Positions 1 through 6,865 of a stretch of 7,121 nt of DNA are shown one piece after another. Within the stretch, counting starts at the first letter, position 1. Each line of letters opens with the position of its first letter. A model generated the notes under the pieces. It made no database searches. It was not told where the DNA came from and saw nothing but the letters and a program-made list of their open reading frames with translations. The translations under genes were made by a program, and so were the position numbers. Source of the DNA: Saprospirales bacterium (lineage in GTDB: Bacteria; Bacteroidota; Bacteroidia; Chitinophagales; Saprospiraceae); contig DLXL01000593.1 in assembly GCA_003448025.1 (NCBI GenBank), positions 5,390 through 12,510 on the forward strand. The letters run 5' to 3'.

Positions 1-310
1 CAAATTTGCTAGAGATATATAGATAGCTTTTTCCCTAATTAGGGTAACGTCTCAAAAAGTGTGTCTGGCTAAGGTCTTCACTTAGTGGTCAAAGAACGAT
101 TTAGATCAATTTCATTTGCTGTTTTGGGACGCTATCAGATCAACCCATGGACTCTTCACCATTTCTGCCTATATTAAGTTGTGCGGAATGGAGGTGATAT
201 AGAAGTGGTTCTATTGTCTTGACTGAACGCTGATGAATGTGCATTTATGGTACCTGAATGAGATAATAGGTTTGATGTCTAAAAATATCATTAAAGATAA
301 GTCAGGGACA
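1..310. other. Noncoding stretch with no supported gene
   Basis: All frames on both strands are broken by stops within a few dozen codons, and no RNA gene or CRISPR-like repetition is visible. Apart from the possible insertion-sequence end near its left side, I see nothing definite. It lies just after the 3' end of the minus-strand lipoprotein gene, and I find no convincing intrinsic terminator for that gene here: there is no strong GC stem followed by a T run in the minus-strand direction. Confidence 0.6.
42..67. repeat. Possible insertion-sequence terminal inverted repeat (relic)
   Basis: The stretch begins GGGTAACGTCTCAAAAAGTG. Read on the minus strand it is a run ending CACTTTTTGAGACGTTACCC, which resembles the outer ends of some transposons as I remember them (an IS256-like end is one possibility). 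A weaker inverted partner lies at 122-131 (TTTTGGGACG against CGTCTCAAAA at 48-57, 9 of 10 matching). A 12-bp perfect palindrome, CCCTAATTAGGG, covers 33-44 and overlaps the outer end. On the minus strand a short open frame, entered from a stop codon, closes about 15 bases before this end, as the last codons of a transposase might; it is too short to identify. The call is an inference from sequence style, with no transposase gene in view. Confidence 0.25.
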
Positions 311-1267
311 CTAATTTTTTTTCAATTGTGAAAGAATTTCTGGTAGGTTGCCTCTACTTATTGAAAACTGATATTTATCTGAGTAGAATCTGTTAACCGT
401 ACTAAGATCTATCAAAATTTTCAATTCTCCACTATCACTCATAAGATGACTACGCACTAAATAGTTTTTATTAGCAGGTGATTCCAAAGCCCTACTATTA
501 GAAAAGAAAAAATCTTCCTCTTTAACTTCTCCACTTGGGAACTTAATTTTTACAGATCCAAACTCTTTATCTGGGAAATTTTCCTTCATTGTCATACTAC
601 TATTAAAAACTTGAAAATACAAACTTTCGCCATCTATTGTGGTTTTAACATAAACATCAGACTTGATTATAGCAGAGTTTTCATGTTCCCCATGAACAAT
701 TGAAAAAGGGTAATCATCTCCTGTTTTATCGCCAAACTCATCAACAAAATTCCCTTTTTGCCATTTGCCCAAATTAGTGTTAAACTCATTTTGTGCCTTT
801 ACTTTTTGAGAAAGCATACTGATGGCATTTTTGGTGTCTTCAGAAAGCTCGTTTTTGTCTGACTTGAGGAGCTGAAAGCCTATTTTTGTATTTTTGTTCA
901 CAAAAAACAGACCTTTCTCGTTTGGAATCAAATGAGCATTAAGGTTATCCGTTCTAATAACCAGGCTATCATTTTCAATAGTTATTATTGAATTTATAAT
1001 AGTTGTCTGCCCAACTAAAAAAATAAATCCACGGATAGAATCACCATTAATTTTAAATTCAACAATGGCATTTTCAATAGCCTTATCTAATAAGGCTGCA
1101 GCAAAAAGACTTTCATTATCAAGCTTTTGCTTTAAAAGACCTTTTAGTTCAACTTTGTCTACATTGAATACTCCCTGAACTTTTTCAATTGGATTACTTT
1201 GACAGGAAAAGAATGAAACAGTTAGCGAATTGATAATAATCCAATAAATGTAAATTGATTTTTTCAT
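311..1267 (-). CDS. Putative lipoprotein of unknown function (318 aa)
   Basis: The protein starts MKK, followed by a hydrophobic segment (about residues 5-20) ending in SFFSC. Cys22 is therefore the likely lipidated residue of a signal-peptidase II site. The residues after it (QSNP) lack the acidic patch associated with surface export of Bacteroidota lipoproteins, so a periplasm-facing location is more likely (inference). The first half (about 30-135) alternates short strands such as IVEFKINGDSI and SLVIRTDN, reminiscent of lipocalin-like beta domains. A linker (about 136-165) is polar and helical in character. The second half begins GKWQKGNFVDEFGDKTGDDY (167-186); I recall similar DEFGD-T-containing domains in other hypothetical proteins, but can assign no function. 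The gene is distinctly AT-rich compared with its neighbours and stands alone on its strand. The start at 1267 is supported by the position of the signal peptide; a candidate promoter lies about 100 bases upstream. Confidence 0.85.
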   Translation of the reverse strand: MKKSIYIYWIIINSLTVSFFSCQSNPIEKVQGVFNVDKVELKGLLKQKLDNESLFAAALLDKAIENAIVEFKINGDSIRGFIFLVGQTTIINSIITIENDSLVIRTDNLNAHLIPNEKGLFFVNKNTKIGFQLLKSDKNELSEDTKNAISMLSQKVKAQNEFNTNLGKWQKGNFVDEFGDKTGDDYPFSIVHGEHENSAIIKSDVYVKTTIDGESLYFQVFNSSMTMKENFPDKEFGSVKIKFPSGEVKEEDFFFSNSRALESPANKNYLVRSHLMSDSGELKILIDLSTVNRFYSDKYQFSISRGNLPEILSQLKKN

Positions 1268-1372
1268 AATGAAAATATTGGCAGTTAATTTCTATGATTA
1301 ATATTCCAACTATACTAAGGTTATCATTGGAAACAACAAAACAGTTGCTAAGATAGCGATGAAATATTTACG

Positions 1373-1404
1373 CAAATTTACAATTTTATTTGAATTTAAT
1401 CAAA
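1373..1404 (-). promoter_or_regulatory. Candidate Bacteroidota-type promoter for the lipoprotein gene
   Basis: On the minus strand there is TTTG (1401-1404), then 20 bases, then TAAATTTG (1373-1380). This fits the published Bacteroidota sigma-factor pattern of a TTTG/TTG element near -33 and TAnnTTTG near -7. Transcription would begin near 1365, giving an untranslated leader of roughly 100 bases before the ATG at 1267. The surrounding sequence is AT-rich, so chance matches are easier here; the full -7 match together with correct spacing is what makes it worth listing. Confidence 0.5.
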
Positions 1405-1759
1405 TGCTGATCAAAAATTTTATACCTTTTTTTGTCTTGACGGTCTGGTTTTCCAAATATTGTGGAGTGGTCTATTCTCATCAGAATGTCAAGTTTGCGT
1501 ATTAAAAAGTCGGCCAGGACCACTACTAGGCCCTTAATTCACCTACACCATGTTGCTACAAAGGTTGGGCTGTTGGCATCTACGTTTACCGATGTTATTG
1601 CTCAGCAATCTGCCACAACACGACCGGAATTCATATATCCGTGTAAAAAAAGCCCCATTCCATCTAAAAAATAAATACGTTCATCCGGGAAAAGGCCGTC
1701 TTTTGCCACGCAATTACCGCCCGCAAAAAACCAGTTTCCGAAAGCGCAACCTCAGTGAT
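1405..1759. other. Noncoding leader region upstream of the DUF418 gene
   Basis: No gene is supported here. One plus-strand frame is open in phase with the downstream gene from an ATG at 1550, but its 70 residues (MLLQRLGCWHL...) do not look like a signal peptide or the start of a membrane protein, whereas family-like sequence begins at 1760. The stretch contains a 15-nt repeat copy at 1554-1568 and a 13-nt perfect palindrome, ATTGCTCAGCAAT (1597-1609), which could be an operator or mere chance. TACGTTTA at 1581-1588 is one base off the Bacteroidota -7 form, but no well-spaced TTTG accompanies it, so I call no promoter. Confidence 0.5.
1554..1568 (+). repeat. Left copy of 15-nt inverted repeat flanking the DUF418 gene
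   Basis: TGCTACAAAGGTTGG here is the exact reverse complement of CCAACCTTTGTAGCA at 2877-2891. The left copy stands alone and does not form a local hairpin. Similarity does not clearly continue beyond the core on either side. By rough reckoning, a 15-nt inverted match is expected by chance only a few times in a hundred windows of this size, so a shared repeat family is likely. Confidence 0.6.
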
Positions 1760-2842
1760 ATGTCAAACCGGATACTCGGACTGGATGTGGCAAGAGCATA
1801 TGCTATTTTCGGCATGCTCATTGTCAATTTCAACTTTTGCTTTGGATTTTTACAGGACCAATCTGCTCCTGGGCGTTTCTTGAGTCTGTTTGTCGGGAAT
1901 TCCACGGCCATTTTCATCATTTGTGCCGGAATGGGGGTGTCTTTATTAACCCATCGTTACAGTAGCTATTCCAGGGAGGAAAAAGCATCCTATAAATCTG
2001 TCATCCTAAAACGCTCCTGGTTTCTCTTTGCTATTGGCCTGCTGCTCTACAACTGGTGGCCCGGAGATATTCTCCACTTTTATGGCGGGTATATGCACAT
2101 AGCTGCATTCCTTATTTTCCTGCCGAAGCGCTTTTTCCTGATCAGTGCTTTAGCTTTTATTGCTATATATCATATCCTGCTGTTGTATATTCCGGTTGAT
2201 ACAGGCTTGAACCTGGCTACGTTTGACTATACAGATTTCTGGACTATACCCGGCTTTATCAGAAATACCCTTTATAATGGCTGGAATTCCATATTTCCCT
2301 GGTTTGCCTATTTCGCACTGGGCATGTGGCTTGGTCGGCTTGACTGGCAGGCGCCCAGACTTAAAGGGCGCTTGTTTGGTACAGCGCTTGTCTTGTTTCT
2401 GGCATTTGAGGGCCTGAGAAGGTATTCTCTGTTGTACCCGTTTGAAAAGCCGGTTATGGATTACCTGCATTCAGAGTATTTTCCACCGTACTTGCCATTT
2501 ATGGTCATCACGGCCTCATTCGGGGTTATGGTCATCACTTTTTGTGTCTGGCTGGGAGAGCGCTGGCCTGATAGCCGGGTGCTTCAATGGCTCTCAGACA
2601 CCGGTAAGATGACCCTGACAAACTATGTGCAGCACCTCACGCTGGGTATTGTGGTGTTGCAATGGTTGTCTGGAATAAACTATACAGGATTGTTGCCTAC
2701 AGATAAAGTGCTGCCTCCCGCCTATATACTGTTGTATGCGACCGTCTACTTTATCCTCAGTGTAGTATTCAGTGTTTTGTGGACAAAAAAATTCAAAAGG
2801 GGGCCGCTGGAAATGTTGATGCGAAAAATATCCAATGGATGA
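1760..2842 (+). CDS. DUF418/YeiB-like polytopic inner-membrane protein
   Basis: This 360-residue protein has about ten hydrophobic segments (roughly 8-28, 40-63, 84-100, 105-121, 124-144, 178-193, 204-219, 244-265, 287-303 and 320-341). The N-terminus RILGLDVARAYAIFGMLIVN (4-23) matches the usual opening of DUF418 and heparan-alpha-glucosaminide N-acetyltransferase-like proteins. The PWFAYFALGMWLGR stretch (180-193), TGKMTLTNYVQ (281-291) and C-terminal GPLEMLMR (348-355) are characteristic of DUF418. Family members are proposed to move acyl groups across the membrane, but the substrate of most DUF418 proteins is unknown and nothing here reveals one. I chose the ATG at 1760 because it places the family's opening motif at residue 4; an in-frame ATG at 1550 would add 70 atypical residues. 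The gene seems monocistronic, with a hairpin directly after the stop codon, and is flanked by inverted repeats. Confidence 0.88.
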   Translation: MSNRILGLDVARAYAIFGMLIVNFNFCFGFLQDQSAPGRFLSLFVGNSTAIFIICAGMGVSLLTHRYSSYSREEKASYKSVILKRSWFLFAIGLLLYNWWPGDILHFYGGYMHIAAFLIFLPKRFFLISALAFIAIYHILLLYIPVDTGLNLATFDYTDFWTIPGFIRNTLYNGWNSIFPWFAYFALGMWLGRLDWQAPRLKGRLFGTALVLFLAFEGLRRYSLLYPFEKPVMDYLHSEYFPPYLPFMVITASFGVMVITFCVWLGERWPDSRVLQWLSDTGKMTLTNYVQHLTLGIVVLQWLSGINYTGLLPTDKVLPPAYILLYATVYFILSVVFSVLWTKKFKRGPLEMLMRKISNG

Positions 2843-2850
2843 TCCTATTG

Positions 2851-2883
2851 AGGTTGGACCTCTTGCGAGGTCCGGGCCAACCT
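2851..2883 (+). terminator. Hairpin after the DUF418 gene; terminator or REP-like element
   Basis: GGACCTC (2856-2862) pairs with GAGGTCC (2867-2873) across a TTGC loop. AGGTT (2851-2855) pairs with AACCT (2879-2883) after a five-base bulge, giving a 12-bp interrupted stem. It starts eight bases past the stop codon, the right place for a terminator. However, only a short TTT follows, so classical intrinsic termination is not assured. Overlap of its right arm with the 15-nt repeat suggests it may belong to a dispersed palindromic repeat family that also ends transcripts. Confidence 0.5.
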
Positions 2884-2891
2884 TTGTAGCA
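2877..2891 (-). repeat. Right copy of 15-nt inverted repeat flanking the DUF418 gene
   Basis: CCAACCTTTGTAGCA is the exact reverse complement of the copy at 1554-1568. Its first seven bases form the outer right arm of the adjacent hairpin, so the repeat unit probably includes that hairpin. The two copies together span about 1.34 kb, containing exactly one gene. No target-site duplication could be made out next to the copies. Confidence 0.6.
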
Positions 2892-2979
2892 CAATTCGAA
2901 ACAACGCTCAAATGCGACATGTTTATTTGCAAGATTCATTCGATTTTTGCCAATAACGCCTGAAGAGGCTGTTTTATAT

Positions 2980-3056
2980 GTATTTTTTACCGCAGAGTCC
3001 CAGAGAGCTTAATAACCTACACCTCTGCGTCTCTCCGCCTCTGCGGTGAAAAATAC
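2980..3056. repeat. Palindromic intergenic repeat with 18-nt arms (CCGCAGAG type)
   Basis: The left arm GTATTTTTTACCGCAGAG (2980-2997) and right arm CTCTGCGGTGAAAAATAC (3039-3056) are complementary at 17 of 18 positions; the exception would be a U-G pair in RNA, so a transcript could pair the whole stem. The 41-base interior holds a second CCTCTGCG (3022-3029), a direct repeat of 3038-3045 with 16-base periodicity, and CAGAG (3001-3005), which could pair with CTCTG (3023-3027). I recall CCGCAGAG/CGCAGAG intergenic repeats with this appearance from several environmental bacterial genomes; that is memory, not a search. It ends only two bases before an in-frame ATG at 3059 and lies in the leader of the DUF5686-type gene. 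Confidence 0.7.
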
Positions 3057-3088
3057 TTATGAACCCCTACTCTTTAAACACAATAACT

Positions 3089-5584
3089 ATGAATCTGCCA
3101 CTTTCCACCGGGCTCAAACCATGCCTGTTCTCCTGCTTTTGGCTCCTCTCCGTTTCCGCCAACGCGCAATTGAGCGGCCGGGTGGTAGACACGGATGGCA
3201 GCCCCCTGGCCTTCGTATCCATCCTCTGCGATGGCGCCGGGTCCAAAGTGGTCATCACCGATCTCGAAGGGCGGTTCCAGGTTCCGGCACCCATACCCAA
3301 TACCCTGAACTTCCGCTACGTGGGCTACGAACCTCTGCAACTGGATGCCGCTTACCTGCGCCGCCATTCTCCCACGCTGCCGGATGTGGTGTTGCGCCAG
3401 GCTAACCGCTCGCTGGCGGAGGTGGTCATCCGCCCGGGCGCCAATCCGGCCGAACGCCTGATCCGGCTGGCTGTGGCAAACCGCAACAACCACAACCCGG
3501 AGCAGTATCCCTTTTTCACCTGCAATACCTACAACAAGATCAATTTCGATTTTTTACCGCACCCGGAGGTATTTGCCAAAACAATGGCTGGAAAAGATAC
3601 CACCAAACAGCAAAACCGTGAAAAGCTGGAAAAATTCCGCAAAATGGACCGCAACAGCCTCACGCAACACCTGTTTTTTATGGAAAGCGTTACGGAACGC
3701 CGCTTTCGCTTTCCCAACCAAAATCAGGAAAAAGTGCTGCTCAATCGCGTCAGCGGCGACCAAAATCTGGGCCTCGTAGCCATTGCCAACGCTGTACAAC
3801 CCTTCTCTTTTTACAACGATTTCATCCGCGTACTCGACCGCGATTTTGCTAATCCCATCGCGCCGGGGTCTATTGCCCAATATTATTTTCAACTGAAAGA
3901 CACCCTCTACGATGGCTCCGACACCCTTTGGACCATCGCGTTCCGGCCGCGCAAGGGAAAGGTTTTTAATGGTCTGACCGGCGTATTGCAACTTCATTCG
4001 GCGGGTTATGCCTTGAAAAACGTGCGCGCCACCACCACCGGCACCCCGTTTATTGTGGTTAAACTGGAACAAGCCTATCAACAGGCGCCCTTGGCTGATG
4101 GAACCTGGAAATGGTTTCCGGAACAACTCAATTTTGAGATGAACATACCTTCCTATCCGGATAAAACGGTGGGATCGCACATCAGCGGACGCAGTTTTAT
4201 CTCCCGGGTAGACTTGGAAAATCCCACCAGCAACCGGGATTTCATGCCGGAAATACCCATTTACATGGTAGACAAGGCCACCAGTCAGCAAGATTCCGCC
4301 TGGACTGTCTGGCGTCAGGCCGCGCCTTTGTCGGCTAAAGAAAAGCGTACCTATGTTTTTTTAGACAGCCTGTTCCAGGTCAAAAAAGTGGGCTGGGTAT
4401 CCAGGCTCATCAACTATACTGCTACCGGCAAAGCACACCTGTACAAAGATCTGAGTGCAGATTTGAGGCATATATTGAAGCTGAACGACTTCGAAGGTGC
4501 GCGACTTGGCCTGGGTCTAACCAATGCCGAATCCCGCCCCCTCCGTCTGCCCCGACGCCTCGAGGTGGGCGCCAATGCCGGTTATGGCTTCCGCGACCAG
4601 CAATGGAAATATGGCGCTTATGGATTGTGGCGCATCACTCGGACGCACAACACGCAACTGCGCGCAAGCTGGCAACGCGATTTGCTGGAGCCTGGCGCCC
4701 TGCACGAACTGAGCAAAGCCAACCTCGTCAACCGCAGCCTGTACGCCCGTCGTATGGATTATGTGGAAGAATGGTCGGCCGCCATAGGCAGTCAGCTGAC
4801 GCGCGATCTAAAAATAGAGATCACCGGAAACCGGCAGGACTGGTCGCCGGCGTATGCATATGGCTTTGCGGCCGGAGATAATGCCCCGGTGCAGCGTCAG
4901 TTTCGGTTTGCGGAGAGCAGTGTGTACATCCGTTATGCCAGGAACCTGCTGAACACCAATTTTTTGATTGCAGAGGAAAATCAGGTGCAGCGCACCCCTG
5001 TGGTAGAGCTGGCCTACACCCGCGGCTGGAAGGGTGTGCTGGGCGGAGCCTATGATTACGAACGCTGGGTGCTGGCGGTCAGGCAGAACGTGTACATCCG
5101 GCGGCTGGGCCGACTCAACTGGCGACTGGAGGCTGGCACAGCAACGGCCAATACACCCCTGGCCAAGTTGTTTACCCTCAACCAATCTGCTGCCAATCAG
5201 CGCAGTTTTGCCCTGTTTGTGGCGCCCAACACCTTTCAATCCCTGCCCGACACCCTGTTTATCGCTGATCGGTTCGTGAACCTGTATGTGTCGCAGGAAA
5301 TAGGGCCGGTGTTGTACAAACATCCTTATTCAGCGCCAATCCTTACTTTGCTGCACAATGTGGCCTGGGGCGACATGCGCCAGCCCGGTCTTCAGCGCGA
5401 TCTTGGGTTCCTCACGGCCTCCACTCCGATTGCTGAAGCAGGTGTGCAACTGGATAATTTGCTTCGATTCAGTTATGTGGATTTAGCGTACCTGGGCATT
5501 GGTGGGGCCTTGTTTTATCGTTACAGTGGTCCTCAGGCAGGCGTTTGGGCGCCGCGTGTGTCGTTAAGGTTTAATTTTGGGTAA
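3089..5584 (+). CDS. DUF5686 and carboxypeptidase regulatory-like domain outer-membrane protein
   Basis: From the ATG at 3089 the protein has 831 residues. A signal peptide covers about 1-26 (hydrophobic core CLFSCFWLLSVS, cleavage after ANA). Next comes a carboxypeptidase-regulatory-like beta-sandwich (about 28-105): LSGRVVDTDGSPLAFVSI, DLEGRF and FRYVGYEPL are its typical strands. From EVVIRPGANPAERLIRLAVA (111-130) and FFTCNTYNKINF (142-153) onward it matches the DUF5686 family as I know it. The rest is rich in alternating amphipathic strands and ends RVSLRFNFG, as outer-membrane beta-barrels do. Its overall length is normal for the family, whose function is unknown; an envelope role is inferred from architecture. 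An in-frame ATG at 3059 would add ten residues and sit two bases after the palindromic repeat; I prefer 3089 because it gives a normal-length signal peptide. G+C is visibly higher than in the other genes. The next gene begins at the base after its stop codon. Confidence 0.9.
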   Translation: MNLPLSTGLKPCLFSCFWLLSVSANAQLSGRVVDTDGSPLAFVSILCDGAGSKVVITDLEGRFQVPAPIPNTLNFRYVGYEPLQLDAAYLRRHSPTLPDVVLRQANRSLAEVVIRPGANPAERLIRLAVANRNNHNPEQYPFFTCNTYNKINFDFLPHPEVFAKTMAGKDTTKQQNREKLEKFRKMDRNSLTQHLFFMESVTERRFRFPNQNQEKVLLNRVSGDQNLGLVAIANAVQPFSFYNDFIRVLDRDFANPIAPGSIAQYYFQLKDTLYDGSDTLWTIAFRPRKGKVFNGLTGVLQLHSAGYALKNVRATTTGTPFIVVKLEQAYQQAPLADGTWKWFPEQLNFEMNIPSYPDKTVGSHISGRSFISRVDLENPTSNRDFMPEIPIYMVDKATSQQDSAWTVWRQAAPLSAKEKRTYVFLDSLFQVKKVGWVSRLINYTATGKAHLYKDLSADLRHILKLNDFEGARLGLGLTNAESRPLRLPRRLEVGANAGYGFRDQQWKYGAYGLWRITRTHNTQLRASWQRDLLEPGALHELSKANLVNRSLYARRMDYVEEWSAAIGSQLTRDLKIEITGNRQDWSPAYAYGFAAGDNAPVQRQFRFAESSVYIRYARNLLNTNFLIAEENQVQRTPVVELAYTRGWKGVLGGAYDYERWVLAVRQNVYIRRLGRLNWRLEAGTATANTPLAKLFTLNQSAANQRSFALFVAPNTFQSLPDTLFIADRFVNLYVSQEIGPVLYKHPYSAPILTLLHNVAWGDMRQPGLQRDLGFLTASTPIAEAGVQLDNLLRFSYVDLAYLGIGGALFYRYSGPQAGVWAPRVSLRFNFG

Positions 5585-6271
5585 ATGCCCGCTATAAGCA
5601 CTATGAATCTAACCTACCAAACAAGGCCACTATCGCGGGATGAACTGCAATACTTGCAAAGACTGATGGTTAAAACCAGTAAGGGTGGCGCCTCTGGAGT
5701 TAAATTTTATTACTTTCCAGTTGCTGCAATGTTGGGCGCAGGATTTACCTGGCTGGCCATACTAGTCGGCGATGGTTTTATGGGGTTTTTGTTCGGAACC
5801 ATGGCTGTTTTTTCATTTGCATTTATTGTTTTCATGCCTTATGAAATGTACAAAATGCGCAAGAAGAACAGGCACACTATACAACATTTTCAAGCGTTTA
5901 TACAAAAAGGCACAGTAGATACCTGTCGGATAAAGGCGGAGCGCATAGCCCTGGCTGAAGAATACGAAGACGAAGGAGATTTATACATCATTGCCTGCAA
6001 TCAGGATCAATTGCTTTATATGTGGGATACGGATTACACCTTGCGAAAAAAATTCCCCTGCCTTGATTTTGAGGTTTATGAAGATGCTTTTTCCAATCTG
6101 ATTGGCAGACAAATTAATCCATTGAGTAGCCGTATTAAACCCATAATTATTGATACAAAAGCCAAATGGAATTATATGAGCAAGGTTGGCGTACCGGAAC
6201 ATCTGCAATTGGAGCAGTCCAATTTTGATACTTTATTGGAAGCCATACGTGCTTGTGCAGATACACCCTAA
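5585..6271 (+). CDS. Two-helix membrane protein with cytoplasmic domain, function unknown
   Basis: This 228-residue protein has no signal peptide but two adjacent transmembrane helices (about 42-62 and 65-86), followed by a basic stretch (KMRKKNR, 90-96). This predicts both termini in the cytoplasm, with about 140 residues soluble after the hairpin. The segment IALAEEYEDEGDLYIIACNQ and the following DQLLYMWDTDY to FPCLDFEVYED (121-167) vaguely recalls membrane proteins with an acidic EDEG segment before a strand-rich domain; I cannot name the family. The ATG abuts the TAA of the preceding gene (TAAATG), favouring translational coupling; an ATG at 5603 is an alternative start that would lose six residues. 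Linkage to the DUF5686-type gene and to two further envelope genes is the only clue to its role. Confidence 0.82.
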   Translation: MPAISTMNLTYQTRPLSRDELQYLQRLMVKTSKGGASGVKFYYFPVAAMLGAGFTWLAILVGDGFMGFLFGTMAVFSFAFIVFMPYEMYKMRKKNRHTIQHFQAFIQKGTVDTCRIKAERIALAEEYEDEGDLYIIACNQDQLLYMWDTDYTLRKKFPCLDFEVYEDAFSNLIGRQINPLSSRIKPIIIDTKAKWNYMSKVGVPEHLQLEQSNFDTLLEAIRACADTP

Positions 6272-6300
6272 GGGTGCGCCACATGCATTAAGAACACATC

Positions 6301-6846
6301 ATGACAAAAACTACTTTAACCCTCCTGCTTGCGCTCGGAACAACCCTCCGGTGCTTTGCACAAATACCGGTAGATACAACCGCGAATGTAGACACCAACC
6401 GTGTGTTTTATAAATATGCCATAGACCAGAAACAATACATTTCTATCCTAACCGGATATCATTACCGAAAAAGCCATTTTGCAGAATTAGGTATTGCCGT
6501 CAATCGTTATGGGCGTAAAGGCAGGCATCCTGTTGCATGGGCTTATTTTGTATCCGGCGAAGTAAAGCTGGACAAAAAAACAATCATAGGTCCCAAAATA
6601 GGCGCCTGGGCGGCCGGCGGGCAATCTGCCATGGCTTTGGGTATTAACCTGATTTATTATACTGATTTTGAACAATCGTCGTTAAGACTCAGACCGGAGA
6701 TTGGTATTGGGCTTGGGCGATTTAAGGTTTTTTATGGGTATAATATTCCGCTTACCAACCGGGATTTTGAAGGGATTAACAGAAATGTGTTTGGCATGGC
6801 CGTATTATTTGGGGTAAAACAAACGAAGCACATACAGAAAAATTGA
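6301..6846 (+). CDS. Small secreted protein, probable outer-membrane beta-barrel (181 aa)
   Basis: A signal peptide covers about residues 1-20 (TLTLLLALGTTLRCFA, cleavage before Gln21); Cys18 lies within it but is not in a good lipobox. The mature part of about 160 residues shows a succession of amphipathic strands, for example YISILTGYHYR, FAELGIAVNRYG, VAWAYFVSGEVKL, IIGPKIGAWAAGG, AMALGINLIYYTD, LRPEIGIGLGRFKVFYGYNI and VFGMAVLFGVKQ. Their number and glycine/aromatic pattern suit a small outer-membrane barrel of about eight strands, such as the OmpA-barrel or PorT-like size class; the family cannot be fixed by eye. It follows the previous gene by 29 bases and precedes the next by 19, so it is likely co-transcribed. 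No strong Shine-Dalgarno sequence precedes the ATG, which is usual in Bacteroidota. Confidence 0.8.
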   Translation: MTKTTLTLLLALGTTLRCFAQIPVDTTANVDTNRVFYKYAIDQKQYISILTGYHYRKSHFAELGIAVNRYGRKGRHPVAWAYFVSGEVKLDKKTIIGPKIGAWAAGGQSAMALGINLIYYTDFEQSSLRLRPEIGIGLGRFKVFYGYNIPLTNRDFEGINRNVFGMAVLFGVKQTKHIQKN

Positions 6847-6865
6847 TCAGCTTTATTCTAAATAC

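Noticed and set aside
190..207. Strong Shine-Dalgarno-like GGAGGTGAT followed by a GTG
   Set aside because: The frame from that GTG closes after five codons, and Bacteroidota rarely depend on such sites.
1462..1674. 70-codon open frame upstream of the DUF418 gene
   Set aside because: It has no recognisable motif, signal peptide or membrane segment, overlaps another open frame and the repeat copy, and has no promoter or ribosome-binding support.
2980..3056. CRISPR-like or tandem repeat reading of the CCTCTGCG direct repeats
   Set aside because: There are only two short copies 16 bases apart inside a palindrome, with no repeat-spacer regularity and no cas genes.
3554..4291. Long open frame (245 codons) on the minus strand inside the DUF5686-type gene
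   Set aside because: It lies wholly inside a gene with clear signal peptide, domain and barrel features. The protein it would encode has no coherent hydrophobic or domain pattern, as expected for an antisense shadow in GC-rich coding DNA. The same applies to antisense frames at 3074-3493 and 4808-5323.
6264..6276. Palindrome CACCCTAAGGGTG overlapping the stop codon of the 228-residue protein gene
   Set aside because: The stem is only 5-6 bp with a minimal loop and no T tract, and the next gene starts 25 bases later, so a terminator is unlikely.
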